Part shown: positions 44,931 to 58,095 of the stretch, one piece after another
Position numbering within the stretch: the stretch's first letter is position 1
Layout of the letters: each line of letters begins with the position of its first letter
Position numbers and translations under genes: made by a program
Assembly (NCBI GenBank): GCA_030704615.1
Contig: CM060733.1
Coordinates: 47,678,001 to 47,742,000 of the forward strand
Direction: 5' to 3'
DNA length: 64,000 nucleotides
Origin: Takakia lepidozioides
Taxonomy: Eukaryota; Streptophyta; Takakiopsida; Takakiales; Takakiaceae
The notes under the pieces: generated by a model
What the model saw: only the letters and a program-made list of their open reading frames with translations
What the model was told of the DNA's origin: nothing
The model's database searches: none

Positions 44931-45590
44931 CAAACTTTACAATGGGGCTCTCCTTGAAGACCTCCACATGTGCATCAACACCATAAGGACTTTCTTTGCA
45001 ACCCTGCAACACCTTGTCCCACAAGAGCTATCTACCAAGCTCTTTTCAACACATTGAGTGTTAAACTATGCTAGCACCTTGCACTCATCGATGTAAGCAG
45101 GTCTTCTTCTACTGATAAGGAAATGGTGAAAGGAGATGAAACCACTCTATCACGTTATATAAGTCAAGCCAATGGCACCTTTGCTAAATGACTCCACCAT
45201 ACAGACCTCACCCACTCTTCATCTGAAGTACTAGAGCTATGGCGGCGAGAGAGGCATCGGAAGGTTCGACTAGAAGAAGATGAGCATTCATACGATTTCA
45301 CGTGGAGATAACCTCTCCACGTCCTAAGTGAGGTTCGCCACCTTACTTGGCACACGAAACCAAATGAAGTCCCAATGCCAACAAAATACAAATATAAATG
45401 TACAATGTCCTAATTAGCTAGAAATACTATTTCTAATCACAAACAAAACCATGACAAACTATTGTTGGTACTGGCAACCAAAGAAATATCATGGATATCT
45501 TAACGAGACAAGAAAGAGTATTCTATCTCGATAGATAATACTAGCCCTTTGGCCCTATAACAAATAAGAAAAACGTTGACTACGGTTACA
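44931..45590. other. No recognised gene
   Basis: About 650 bp of unrelated sequence lies next to the truncated gypsy RT. It has only short frames. Confidence 0.3.
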
Positions 45591-45595
45591 ACCCC

Positions 45596-45622
45596 CTAAT
45601 AATAATAATAATAATAATAATT
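45596..45622. repeat. (AAT)n microsatellite
   Basis: There are about nine uninterrupted AAT/TAA units. Confidence 0.9.
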
Positions 45623-45833
45623 GGTCCACCATTTATTATGATCGCATCTTTGTTTTGTTAGAAGCTGCCGAGGTAAGACACCGGAACCACCACTGGTATT
45701 GGTATTGGTAGCACGACTGCAAGCCGTTGCCGTACTTTAATTTTGCTAGTTTTTATATCGTATATCTTAAATAAGAGTAAGATAAGAAAGTAAATTGCTG
45801 CATTTAATAACTAAAAAAGAAGCCAACCGTCAA

Positions 45834-45897
45834 TAAAATGTCGTGCACCTAAGCATCGTCGTGCACCTAACACGATGCTTAGGTGCACGACATTTTA
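45834..45897. repeat. Perfect 26-bp inverted repeat (hairpin)
   Basis: The left arm 45834-45859 and right arm 45872-45897 are exact reverse complements (core GTCGTGCACCTAAGCATCGT) around a 12-base loop. The loop itself repeats CGTGCACCTAA. It could be a foldback element end or a small-RNA precursor; no coding frame is involved. Confidence 0.9.
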
Positions 45898-45898
45898 A

Positions 45899-46230
45899 TT
45901 CTTCACACATGGGCCAACGGCATAGGCTACACTAGAGGTCGTCAACATAGGAGACGCATTGCATACATAGGAAAATTGCACTTGATCTTAGATTTTCAAT
46001 TCTTCACACATGGGCCAAAGGTAGAGGCTATCCCAGAGGTTGCACTTGGGCCTCGACATAGGAGACGCATTGGGATATATAAAAGATCTTACACTTTGGA
46101 CTTAGATGACACTTGAGCCCACTGCACATGCTACGCATTTGGGCCTCGACATAGGAGACGCATTTGGATACAAGGAGGATTGCACTTGGACTCATATGAC
46201 ATTGGACACTTGGGCCAACGGCACAGGCTA
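45899..46230. repeat. Diverged tandem repeats with CATAGGAGACGCATT
   Basis: TTCTTCACACATGGGCCAA occurs at about 45900 and 46000, with a related CACTTGGGCCAACGG near 46210. CATAGGAGACGCATT occurs at about 45947, 46060 and 46151. Units of roughly 100 bp are diverged and incomplete. The array abuts the hairpin at 45834-45897. Confidence 0.7.
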
Positions 46231-46668
46231 CCCTAGTACCTACTAACATGAGATGTATCAAGATGCATGAACATCTCACATCTTACCAATTTGTCATCTA
46301 CTTCTTCACCCATTATCTAGTCATATTTAATTCTTCTTCAATTATTTCCCGCAACTTGTGCAACCAGACACTTTGTGGTAACCCTGTTATGATCGTGTTA
46401 AACATATAACAGAAATTAGGTTAGGGAGGGATAAAAATGTGCTCAAGTTTTGAAAGGCTCTGAGAAGCTGGGGTCTTAGGAGTTGGAATTGAATTCATAA
46501 GAGTTTAGACTTAGTTATGTGCTCCAACTTTGAAGAGCTTGGGCTCATTAGGCCTAGTCAGAGCTTGAGTTTGTGAAAGTTAGGCTTGACAGTGCTCCTA
46601 GTGATGACAAGCTTCGGGCCTTGAGGACACCCCAGGGTTATTGACTTGAAGCGGGTTGATCTTATCAT
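46231..46668. other. Spacer, probable 3' flank of the SPT2 gene
   Basis: No frame is supported. The last part would contain the 3' UTR of the minus-strand gene that ends at 46669. Confidence 0.3.
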
Positions 46669-47751
46669 CTATTTTAACTTGCGCTTCTTTCTGGCCAGAT
46701 CTGCCCTTCTTTCCTCCTCTTCAATCAATGCCAGCTCCCGATCATCTTCCTGTTTCGCAATTTTTGCACTCCGACGTTCTTCTGCTTGAATCTTACTGAA
46801 GCCAACCTCCATGTTCCGATCATCTTCATCGTCCACATCCCGGTACTTGTTGGGATTGTACCCGAACATTTTTTGTATTATGCTGGAGACACCATGATAA
46901 CCACCCCTGCCATGCTCATCTTCATCAGCCAGAAAAGAGTCCGATGAGGAGTCATCGTCCGAACCCCTATGTAGTTGCTGGCTATCTGCAACCTTTCTTG
47001 CTTTATTTGGTCTCAAGGGCCCCGGTTTTATAGCAGCTTTGAAATGCTTTGCTTGCACACCCTGTCTTGAAGTTTCGGACTGCTGCCTTACTTGAGGTCC
47101 AACAACTGAAGCTGACCTTTCCATTTCTGGTGTATGAGATTGTCGGGATTTTTTTTGCTGAGGCAGGTTTGATGACGACGATACTCTGGATTTTGAAGTG
47201 CTGACAAGCTTCAAGGGTGTGGAAGAACGAGATGAAGCATCCTTTGATGATGCAGCAGTCCGGTGTTGCTCTGAACTTCGACGTTCACCTACCACCTTCT
47301 TCGCGCCTTCCAGCCGTGCTCTCACTCCAGGCTTTGGAGTTTGTGAAGACTTGTCAGGGGCTTTGCTCGGTGCATCCGAAAATAGAAACGAATAGTCACG
47401 TGCCTCTTTCAACTGCTGGGCTTTCAATGCAACCTCGTTTATGGGCTTGACTGGTGTTGAAACCTTTCTCTCTCCAGGTTTAGAAGCGCTTGCAGATCTA
47501 GAGCTTGGCCTAGCAGATGACAAAGATGGTCGTTTTGTTGCAATTTGCTCAGCCTGGGCCTGCTTTGCAGTTCGGGCGGCGACCATTTCAGAGACCTTCC
47601 TGGCAGCAGCTTCATCAAGGATGCGCTTGGCCACAACAGGCTTGGAGGGACCGAAGAAGGAACCAAAACTTCGGTCATATGGAAGAGCACGCTTCTCGCC
47701 CTTCGTGTTTGAATCCAACTGCAATCGCCCCTCTGCCATCGCAGGGGTCAT
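46669..47751 (-). CDS. SPT2: SPT2-type histone chaperone
   Basis: This is an intact single-exon minus-strand frame of 360 codons. SPT2 proteins are nuclear histone H3-H4 chaperones that act during transcription. The N-terminal motif ALPYDRSFGSFFGPSKPVVA and the following RILDEAAARK match plant SPT2 homologues. A long Ser/Arg/Lys-rich disordered middle (about residues 60-275) and an acidic patch (GSDDDSSSDSFLADEDE) follow. The C-terminal SPT2 domain is clear: ISSIIQKMFGYNPNKYRDVD, DRNMEVGFSKIQAEERRSAK, KQEDDRELALIEEEE, ending in RKKRKLK. The ATG at 47751 is the first in frame, but a second frame (to 47866, EEAEEDWLFLASVNQG) overlaps upstream, so a short spliced 5' exon is possible. No damage is visible. 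Confidence 0.88.
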   Translation of the reverse strand: MTPAMAEGRLQLDSNTKGEKRALPYDRSFGSFFGPSKPVVAKRILDEAAARKVSEMVAARTAKQAQAEQIATKRPSLSSARPSSRSASASKPGERKVSTPVKPINEVALKAQQLKEARDYSFLFSDAPSKAPDKSSQTPKPGVRARLEGAKKVVGERRSSEQHRTAASSKDASSRSSTPLKLVSTSKSRVSSSSNLPQQKKSRQSHTPEMERSASVVGPQVRQQSETSRQGVQAKHFKAAIKPGPLRPNKARKVADSQQLHRGSDDDSSSDSFLADEDEHGRGGYHGVSSIIQKMFGYNPNKYRDVDDEDDRNMEVGFSKIQAEERRSAKIAKQEDDRELALIEEEERRADLARKKRKLK

Positions 47752-47866
47752 AGACCGAGCGTAGAACCTCTTGAATGGTGCCTTGATTTACAGAGGCCAG
47801 AAACAGCCAATCCTCCTCAGCCTCCTCAGCCTCCTTGTACGCCGCTCTTGGTACCTCACCACCCAA

Positions 47867-49315
47867 ATCGCCTTTTTTTCTCCCTACATTCGCTTCTGCA
47901 CGAATCTAGATATGATCTCTCAAGCAAGAAAACCAATAGTCTTTGATACTCCATCCCACGAATTGCATGCTCCCCTCTCACGAACCTCCCTTGGCATCGG
48001 CTTCACTGTGATCAGCAAGATCATTCCTCACCTCTGTCCTCGAGAAGCATGTAAATGCATCCCCCAACAGAAACAAACTATATACACACATATGGAAGGT
48101 CGCTCTTAACCCATAAATAGTAAAAGTAGAAGAAAGGCTTTAAGCAAAGTGAGAATTGGCCAAAGCCTAAGAAAGGCTAGTCAGCCAATTACAGCAAAAA
48201 GTAAGCTTTAAGAGCACGAAAAGATAAGCCTGGCTATCTTTAAGCAAGGGTTGAGATCTGGTTTGAGTCTAAAAGGTAGAGACGAGAGAGAGAGAGAACT
48301 CAAAGAGAGGTGGTCATAGAGAGAGTGACTCAGAGCTTGTTGAGATCTAGAATGATCCAGTATTCTTTCGCAAGCAGCAAATCTCGGTTGGGAGGTTAAC
48401 TTGCTCAGAGATGAGGTGGATACAGATTAATTATTGTCCAAGTGATTTGAAATATTTGGACCTAGGGCCTGTTAGCGTCTTTACAGTAACATGGCTTCTG
48501 ATGATCGATTTCTGCTGCATGAAGATCCCCGGTTTGCAACAACATGCTTGCCCAACATGTTGAGAGTGCAGTAAAAATCTGCGTGGACCTAACACAGAAG
48601 CTGAAGTCTGAGAACTTATTCTTTCCAAACCGTACTGCATTCTGCGTGGTATTCAATTAAGGGTCAACCTCGGTAAGGTGAGTCTAACACTTGCAGAGTG
48701 CACCAACATTTTTCAAAAGTGATGCATCCTCTGGCTACTGTAGTGCAGGGCTGTTCATTTTTTATACCTGGGTTTTTGGTCTCTGTCGAAATTTGGATAC
48801 ACAGGTCCTGCAAGGTAGAATTGAATCTGAGAGTACTCTAGTATTACCAATCGCTGCTCACGCGTGTATATCAAGATGGAACTGAGAATTCGATAGCTCA
48901 GGATATTTCTCAATTTTGTCATTGCCAATGTCAGACACCTTTTTGTGAGAAACTGTAGCAGCGTCGATTGTTTGATTCCCTTTTGGAATTGTGCAACCTG
49001 ACAGTTCTGACAAAACTCAGCATTAGGGAAGATCTCCAGAAACTCACAGTGCAAAATTGTTCATTCTTACAGGGGCTAGATCATGTAATTAACAATGATC
49101 TAACCAAAACCAACTAGAACCAAGATATGAACCATTCTCTTGCACTTGTCCAGCTGACAAGTGCACATTTCAGGATACCTTGACTTTTTCCCTGTGTATG
49201 CCATGAGAGTAAGCAAAGCAGAAACTGATGACTAGCAATTTATCATTTCTGTCATCTGGATCACAACCCCTCTGGTCAGGGTTGTAAACTTGCAACTAAA
49301 GAGTGTCTTCATTAT
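47867..49315. other. Intergenic, no recognised gene
   Basis: This region holds the promoter side of the SPT2 gene and the 3' side of the receptor kinase. A short GA tract is at about 48279-48300. I see no RNA gene or domain. Confidence 0.35.
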
Positions 49316-52300
49316 TTACCAAGATCCTGAACTAGATAATAAGCTGGAGATGCCGCGACTGCTGCTATCAATGCTTGAGGACAGTCTTCTCTGTAAGTCT
49401 ATCCTCTCAATCATTTTAACGACTTGGACCATGCTGGGTCGGCGTGAGGCTGTGGAGTTCACACACTGCATTGCAATTTCCAAACATGCTAATGGCTCCT
49501 CATCAGAGCAAGATCCCATGAGTTCGATGTCAAAGACCTCATGGGCTTGACGTTCGTCGACCATATCATTCACCTGCAATGGACATCCAATGAATTAGGC
49601 TTCGAACTGGTAAACTGAAATCAGAGTCAACAAACCAGTCAACTCTCTTCAAGACTGATGACAAGGTGAATCATTGAGGTTGATGGTCCTGAGAATCTAC
49701 AATTGGGTCCAATGTCATCGGCTCTATGAGTAGGGGTCTTCCAAGTGAGCATTGGATGCATAAATAGCAATGCGCATTATCCCACCGAGAGAAATTGGTG
49801 ACTGAAGCTCCAGGGTAGAGTAAAATCTCCGATTTGATTTTTCTGATGTGAAATCCAAGCACCATGTGTTTGGAAGTTGGCGATTATGCGTGACATCAAA
49901 CATGTGCAAAACATGTCCAATCATGCACAAGCTACTAAGATGTGATAAACTGTCCACCCATCTGAGCAGCTTTAAAGAGACAAGCCAATATGAGCACTCC
50001 TTACCCATTGGATCATAGTGTGGCCCGTATCCTTAAAGAAATCATCTGAAGGCCGCTTTCCTGTGAGAATCTCCAGGAGCACCACACCAAAGCTGTACAC
50101 ATCTCCCTTCTCAGTTGCTTGCCCCGTGTCCACATACTCTGAAAGGCCACAAACACATCAGGAACATGCTGAGGCAATGATCTGAGACTCGGTGGGAAGA
50201 CAAAGTACTTGGGATGGAAGTTGCAGGATTCCCAACTCCTTGAAATTTGAACATGGGAAGCAACAAATCAGCCGTCCAAAGTTAGCAGTTTTTGTAAGCT
50301 ACTGTCAATGGTGAATGGTCACTCCCGCCTTGGTAGAAGACAGGATTTTCATATACTCTCTCTCAATCCCCTTACCTGGAGCCAAATAACCAAGTGTTCC
50401 CGCTATGATTGTGGTAACATGAGTCTGCTGTGGGTTGATTAACTTTGCAAGCCCAAAATCCCCAAGATGCGGCTCCATGTCCTCGTCCAACAAAATGTTG
50501 CTGGATTTTACGTCACGGTGAATGATATGTGGGATGCAGTCATGGTGCAGATATGCCAGGCCACGGGCAGTTCCAAGCAATATCCTGTGGCGTGTTTCCC
50601 AGTCCAAAGGCAGCAGACCTTCCTTTTTATAATCTGCATGTGTACATCAACCTCAAGTCAGTCGAGTACAACATATACCAAAGTACCATATACGCTTTGA
50701 GAAATTCCATTGTTTATCTACCATAAGTTCAGGTCACCTGTGACCTTTGAGATTCCAGTTAAGCCTCCCCCCAGCAAGATTCAGAGTAAGGGAGGAAGAG
50801 AGTGGTGAATTCCTCCTCTCCAGAAAATACAGGGGAGGAATGGGAAAGAAGAGGCATAGAAAGTAGTAGTACAAAAACTAATTTAAGGGCATCTGGTAAT
50901 CCGGTATACCATGCAACCAAGTATCCAGATTGCCGTTGGGAATCAAGTCATATATAAGGATGTTGATATGTGGACCACTGTAAAACCCACGCAATGCAAC
51001 CAAATTACGGTGCTTGATATCAGCCAATGTCTCCACCTCCCGTTCAAATCCACGGTCACGGTCAATAGTCCCCCTGGTCAGTTTCTTCACCGCAAATGGC
51101 GTAAAGTCGTCAAAAAGTAGCTTGTACACCGTGCCATAACCACCAGTCCCAATAACATCTGCACTGCTGAGTTTCTGGGTTTTCTTCAGCATACACTTTG
51201 ATGAAGGAGTTGCCTTCCCCGATAGCTTGAACATTACCATCTTGCCACCTGCTCTCACAGACAAATGTGTGCAGCATCAATGGCATGCATGGATGTTAGA
51301 AGAAGTTAGTCCGTTGTGTATATGACATGTGCAAAAGAGCTCAGAAAATTGAAAATCTTTTCGGGCATGTGGTCCCTCTCGCCCCGTCCGACCGAGTATT
51401 TTACGTATGACCCTCAATCCTGGATTTAAGTGCTTGCTATGACATGAGGGTGTCCACCATCAGGGGGTTATTATCCCATGGGGACTGTATCCTCGAGGTC
51501 ACATTATAGCCAATCTACGCAGGAAACAGTAATTCTTCACCTCCTTGTACTCAGTCTGACTGGGATTGGATCCATATATCGAACTTAGTCTCAATCTAGA
51601 GGGCTAATTTACCAGAGATGATATCAGCATCCTGCTGGGACACACAAAGTCAATGCAAGCCTTTATCTAGCAGTCAATTCTCTACAACCAACTGGTGTGC
51701 GGATGCAGTCGGTTGAAAATTACCAAAGATCTGGGGAGGCTTAGTACTACGGGAATGTCAAAGAGTATGCCATCCCCATTATCTTCTGGGAATGGGAGAT
51801 GACTGCATTGTCATCTCCCTAGTGGCCACAGGGATGGCCACAATGGCAAAGAAATACTAACGAGTACATCATCTCTCCTCTCTGTGCAATAGAGTACTTA
51901 CCAGACAATTTCATCTCATCAACAGCATACCGCTTGGACCATCGCCAAAAGAACAGTAGGCCTAGGACAAACTTCGAGGCCACGAAAGCACAAACGCAGA
52001 TAGTGATTATAAGCCCCAGACTAAGTGGAGTTGCGTGTTTGGCGGAGGGCCCACCCCTTTCTCTATTCAACAGGGGCAAGGGCCCACCACTTACTGGGGA
52101 TGGGGTAGGGCCTGGCAAAGAACCACAAAAAATGGAAAAATCAGGAAGAATCAGATACACTACGGTAGCTAAGGAATAAAGCTTCCAGAAAGGGAGAGAA
52201 TAACAATGTCTATTATGTCAAGAGAAGAAGACAAGATAGTTATTTGCAGGACTTAGGCAAAAACATAACCAAACACCCAAACAGGCGGCCAACTTCAAAG

Positions 52301-55300
52301 TGCAGAGCTCAATGATTGACGTCAGACTCAACATAAAATAAAAAGTTTGTACACTTGTGAATTCCAGCAGGAGACCTTGATCACCTCATACTGCAGCAGG
52401 GAAAGCAATATTGTAAGAAGCTTTCACCTTCAATGGAATTGGTAAGAAGTGCACCCACAAAGCTAGGAGTCCTTATTTCAGTGAGAAACCTTGCTGTTTC
52501 ACACTTCCGTAACGTTGGGTATCCACAAAGATGAAAGTTGTCTCCAAATCTGCACGAAAGGAACATTTGTCAGCAGACGTTACAAAGTATGTTTGTTTCT
52601 TGTCAGCATCAATGCTGGCCTCATGTTTGGCAAAGAAAAGCTTGGCATTTTCAACACATAACTTTGGTGTTTGCTACACAAATCACTTCAACATATAGGC
52701 ACCAATGACTCGTGCTCACATAAAATTGAAAGACTCTAGATGTCATTTTGTTTTCTGGGAAGTGGAAAAGAGATAGTGCGAGTTGACTGTCACTTACGAG
52801 GCACTCGTGAAGGAGGCTAACACTCCTTCTGGAACAGTGCCTTCAAGCATATTCTTTGACACATTCCTGCAAAACTGATCCCATATGAAGTTTTCACAAG
52901 AAACAACAGTTTTCTGCGGTGAAAAAAGCCCCACATTACAAGATAGTTATCAGCAAAGAGAGCAAGCGACTAATAGATATATATTAAGCATCTCCTGCTT
53001 ACAGGAATGAGAGCTCTGTAAGGCGATTCAGACTTGTTGGTAAATTTCCCCTCAACCGATTCTTTGACAGGTCCCTGCATTACACATGTGGCACATGTCA
53101 TGGTATTTCGTAATTTCTCTATATCGAAATAGTAAAGCAAGCACTCACAAGTTGTTAATTCAAGCGAAGTACTCAGGGTTGTTGAATTTGGACTTACAAC
53201 TCTCTGAGATTCACAAGAAAGCCGAGGTCTAATGGAATAGCGCCGGACAAGTTGTTTGAGTGCAAATTCCTGAGCCCAAGTAGGTAACATGTCAGTCAAC
53301 CCAAAATCAGCTTCACACCCTGTTGTTCTACATATACTTTCTCTTGCAACCAGTCATAGGACTCAGAAATGCTAAGGTTGGGAATTGGTCAAGACACTAT
53401 TTGGATGCTGGTTGAACTCACGCACATAATTCTCAAGCTGGCTGAGCTCCCTAAGTATGGTGGAATCTCCCCTTCAAAATTGTTGGACGACAAGTTTCTG
53501 CACATTTTCCAATACATCATCAAGCGATATAAGTGGCTTTCATACCAGAACTGATCTATACAATACAAAGACAGAATGAGGGATACACTAGTTAGCAAAT
53601 ACCCCGTATCATCACAACTGTGAGATACCAAATAAAAGCCCAACTTCCCACCGCCACTTACAAAGCTTGTAAATAGTTCAGTTTTCTCACATCCAATGTG
53701 ATGGTGCCCCGGAGCTGCTTTCCAGATAGGTTTCTGCACCACAAGAACCCATGCCATCCCATAAGCACTCAGAGCTTCCAGTGGACGTTAGTTCCTTCTT
53801 TGGGCTTGCATCATGAGGGTCTCCATCTTATAAAATCTCTCAAAGGTGAATCACAGTTTTCAGGCTACTTGTTCAGGGCCACTCTTTGAGCTTTCTGTGG
53901 ACATTATAAAGTATAGATACATTTCTTGTATCCTGTTTTCAAAACAGAATCACACCTCAATAACAACCTTTGCAGCCAAAACATTCCAGCCCAGTAGGTG
54001 TTGGTAATTGGAGACAAATGCAACGGTAGCCTATTTCTTCTCTCTCTCCGCACCTTTCCTGGAAGTAACAGACTTTTTTTTTCTTTCATCTTCTGCTCTC
54101 AGCCAGTGGTTGTGTCTCTTGAAGCAACAGTGTGACTGACAGTAGTCTAAAGCAGCGGAAACCAAAATCTAATGTGGATAGCCTCCCTTCATCTCTCATA
54201 AGCACCTTTTATTGTATTGAAACCCAGTGGAGAAGAAGGTCGTGCCTGGATGGACTGGCAGCATGTACCCCAGCTTCCGATCATTAGGACAGTACAGCCA
54301 GTGTCCTCAGCTGGGAAATCTATTGTAAGCTTGCATAATCTGTTAGATATTAGGACCTGTAGACAGTTCATGGTCCAAGGAGATACATGTACTTAAAACG
54401 CCATGAAATGAGATTCAAACCATTATATTTCCTTAACTTACATGGACAAGACATGCGAATGTTGAGAGCACTGTATGCCCATCCAGTGACAAGGTGTGGG
54501 ATCAGACGAGTTCCAGCTGGAAAGGCTGCCGTGGACATCAGTCAGATTGTGTACAAAATCAAGCAGCACATGACCTGCACCAAGTTTCAGTCTAGAGAAC
54601 GTTATTACAGGAGAGAGATGAAGAGAACATTTGGGCTGAGGGCGGAGGGAACGAAGAAGTAGGCTTAAAGCACCATCAGTGAGGAAGGCGGAGCTGCAAA
54701 TCTACCCCAGCACTTGAAAACTTGACGAGTTGAAAGTGCCACCATGCGGTAAAGAGTTTCAGAGCAAAAGTACTGCTGCTTCCAAACAAATTAGCACCCG
54801 AGATACTAGTCTTCACCGGATTAGACTACTAGTCTGCACCGGATTCAATCCAACGAGAAAAGCATGACAGCTTTTTGACGTTTGCAAGACCAGAACCCGT
54901 TCAATTTGCACCCAGAGAGAGGTTGACAGTCATGAAGACGCAATGCCGCATCAAATCACTACAGTGAGACGAGAGCACGTACTTGTAAGGGGGGATACAC
55001 AGCTCTGAAGACAGAAGTCCGATTTCAAACCTGCTGCTGGAAGAGGTTTGTTTTCCCTCCCTTCAGCGACTCTACCAAAACACTTCGCAGCGCTTGGAGA
55101 ATGGAAAGAAAGAAAGATGAGGTGGAGTCGACTAGTTATAGGGAGAGGAGTGAGGTGAAATACTTGTGAATGTCCATGAGAGACAGACCGTAAGCCAGAC
55201 AGTAAATTATTACACAGTTGGTAATTTCTCGAGTGCACACTTACCGAGACATGGAAGCACAGTCTAAGTAGTACACTGTCTCTCTCCACATTCAAAGAAT

Positions 55301-55538
55301 TCTTTCCACAGTCGGTGTGTGCTCTACCAACACAACTGGTAGAAGCACAAAATATAATCTGCAACGCACCACGAATTGAGAGCGCGCGGTCAGTGAAAGC
55401 AATCTCACCTTCTTCATTAAGAGCCACACCGGAGCTGGGGGCCAAGGACATAATGAGTAGTAGAAGGAAGATGAAGCCCCATCGGCACCGCTTTGAGGAA
55501 TCTCCGAAACCCAAAGGATCCAATTTGGATATGAACAT
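49316..55538 (-). CDS. FEI-type leucine-rich-repeat receptor-like kinase
   Basis: This multi-exon minus-strand gene encodes a plasma-membrane receptor kinase. A first exon with signal peptide (55538-55409, [19 protein letters not shown]) ends ALNEE. Five LRR exons of 72 nt each follow (about 53735, 53501, 53270, 53076 and 52868 downward; [30 protein letters not shown]). Next are an LRR C-cap (52549-52428, NFHLCGYP), a TM exon (52111-51902) and kinase exons 51248-50910, 50633-50376, 50138-50005 and 49573-49316. All phases from the first LRR exon onward agree. Kinase motifs are intact: [45 protein letters not shown]. The juxtamembrane GGKMVMF and LRR layout resemble FEI1/FEI2, which act in cell-wall signalling. 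The LRR N-cap exon is unresolved. Confidence 0.85.
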
Positions 55539-55539
55539 C

Positions 55540-58095
55540 AAAACCGCGGTTGAAGAAGTGAGAAGCTTGAAGGAATTATAGCGACATACCAGCGCGTCAG
55601 CCTCCTCACGAATAGAGTTTGGGATATTGAGTGGGCTAGTGGCCCAGCTGAAGAACTCCATAATTCTGGGTCATGCTAATTTCTTTGAGTCGTGGACACA
55701 TGGTTGCGTACGAGAGCGGGAGACTCATAAACGATGAACCAGCATCTTTAGACTGAGCCTTTCGTAGTAGTGAAGAATTCAAATGGGTCGAATTTATGCT
55801 ACATTATTGAATCTTAGCGACAGCACGAGTACAGCCTACGATATCCACAACCCAACTTCGCAAAAAAAATTCCAGTTCCGGGCTTTTCAAAATCAGTGCC
55901 CCTCCTTCTTTACACTCCCCATCACCGACCACCACCTCTCCTTCATCATGAGCTGCCATTCTTCATGTTCTCTCACTGAACTTTCATGCAGCCTTTCTAG
56001 ATTTTGGTGAAGTCCTGCAAAACTTACATGTGACAATTCAGAGAAAGACAGGGAGAAATATCGGGTCCTTCGTTACGATCTTACAGACAAGTGGGAGGAG
56101 AGTTGTGGACGCTCAAAAGATAGTGCTCCATCTACACGCTTGCCATGACTGCCAAGTTGATCACATTCATCAAAACTCGCTAATAATATCTCTCTGACTC
56201 AAATTCTCCACTCCTTTTTGCATGCGATGCTTCTACTGCAGTCAACGACTTCCAAACACGCTCTCACACCGCCACCCTTTTTTAAGCCTGTGCAGACCTG
56301 GCCCTCTCCCCGCTGCTGCCCGCCATTTTGCCTCTACACTCCACCACCTTTATTAAACCCTAACTTACCACCGTTCCTCTCTTTCCTCTTTATTTCCCTT
56401 AAGAGTTTTTTCTTTTTTCTTATTAGTTTTTAGAGAACAGGGGACAGTGGCCACTGGCCAGTTAGTTTTTTTCAAGAAAAACTTGAAAGGGACAACTTAA
56501 CGCCCAAACGCCCAAGAGGCCCTACAGTGGCTTCTCTCTGGTCAAACTTAGTTTTCACTTTGAAAACAATATTTTTCGCACTTGAGTTGAACTAACAAAG
56601 TAAAGATAATCAAGTCTAGTCTCTAGTCCACTTTACGAGTCATCAGAATTCCTGAATCTCTTGTAGTGATTACCAGTTCAATGGGTCAAGAGCCAATTTG
56701 ATCTTCAACATAGTTTTTCTATCGAATTTTTCAACTTAAGAACTTCTTTTTACTTTTAAATATACTAAAGTGTTTTTCATTGTGATTTACACCCAAGGTA
56801 AAATTTTCATAAATTTTGGATACTTATTGTAATTGATATGATTTTTTGAAGACATTAAGCTTAAGAAAATCATAATATTTCACTTTTAATGAGACAATTC
56901 TGGATTTATAGTAAACATATAGGTTCATCTATGAAAAATATTAAAAAAATAATTTTCTCAAATTCAAGAGCTACAGATCGAAGTTTGACTACATTGCGAA
57001 TTGCGTGGTCCTTTAGGGGTTAAGGCCCAACTAGTTCGCCTTTTATTTTGGGTATTGTTTACTTTAATTTCGGCCATTCTATTACCCCAACACAAACCCA
57101 CACGTTTTCACTCTGAAGCAAATCTCCACCAGCGGGGAGAGGCCACATGGCAAGATCGCAAGCGACTGGATTGTGTAGGGACATCACGTCAAAATCCTAG
57201 CAATTATTGGCAGTACGGCGGTGCCGCTAATAAAAGTGGAGCGGCGAGAAAATCATTTATTTAAAAATTCAATCGTGGGCCCAAAAACGTACACGTCAGA
57301 GGGTCGAATCCAGCCAGCTACTTACTTAAGTGTATATTAGGTGTTAATCATTGAAGCTCTAAATATAGACGGCTCCAAAATGTGAGGAGTATGGTCCCAT
57401 CACAACACGACATTTTACGCACACGCACACCCTATTAATATAAGTAACCAGTCTGGCCGGCAACTGGATGGATGAAATCATTGAAGAAGATGAACACTGC
57501 CAGCTACGCGAGCTGAAATTGTAGTTTTTTTTTTTTGTTTTTTTGTAGTTCGTAAATGATTGAACGATATACATATTCTAGCGACGACCAAAGGTCGGAA
57601 GCTAGTTTAGCGTAGAGCAGGAATAGGGTGCCATAGTGCCATGTCATCATCGCCACATCATCATAGGCACGTCATCGTAGCCAGGTCAATTTCTTTGGAA
57701 TCTACCCGGACGGCCCGCGAGAAATAGGCCAATAGAAATCGCCGCGCTAACGTTTTCGGAACTGCCCGCAATGCCCGGATCTTGATCTTCTTGAACTGCA
57801 GGAGCTCTGCAGGAGCTCTGCGTTTTCTGCCATCGTTCACCTTGCAAGCACAGGCATGGATAGTTGAAGGAGCAGGGATCGAGCAAATGAAATATGTCGT
57901 GAATTAAAGCGACAACCCATCAATACTGAGGATGTGCTCAAATTATATCTTAAGCTATCCATCGGAAGTTCTAGAAAGTAGTTGAAAAGCGATTACTTCT
58001 GCTCATGTTAGGGCAATTCATTTTTAAGCTTAGTATCATAACCTCTCTCTTTGCCAAGCTACTTGTTTTGAAGTGTTCTTTGGGTACATTTGCAG
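55540..58095. other. Intergenic, no recognised gene
   Basis: The first few hundred bases form the 5' flank of the receptor kinase. About 56.2-56.43 kb is pyrimidine-rich with CCACC/CTCC strings. A T run is at about 57524-57545. AT-rich sequence covers 56.7-57.0 kb. An exact 13-bp doublet (GCAGGAGCTCTGC) is near 57798-57820. No gene is supported. Confidence 0.35.

Noticed and set aside
46028-46279. Minus-strand frame over the tandem repeats
   Set aside because: The reading is produced by the repeated CATAGGAGACGCATT units and not by a conserved protein.
47441-47764. Plus-strand frame opposite the SPT2 gene
   Set aside because: It is antisense to a well-supported coding frame.
54387-54662. 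A 91-codon ATG frame inside the large 5' intron of the receptor kinase
   Set aside because: It is basic and without any recognised motif, lies antisense in an intron, and has no coding signal strong enough to call.
54951-55661. A 236-codon minus-strand frame taken as one protein
   Set aside because: Only the signal-peptide part (55538-55409) is credible; a good GT donor follows, and the rest reads as intron.
56218-56433. Pro/Phe-rich + strand frame
   Set aside because: It is a consequence of a pyrimidine-rich tract and not of coding sequence.
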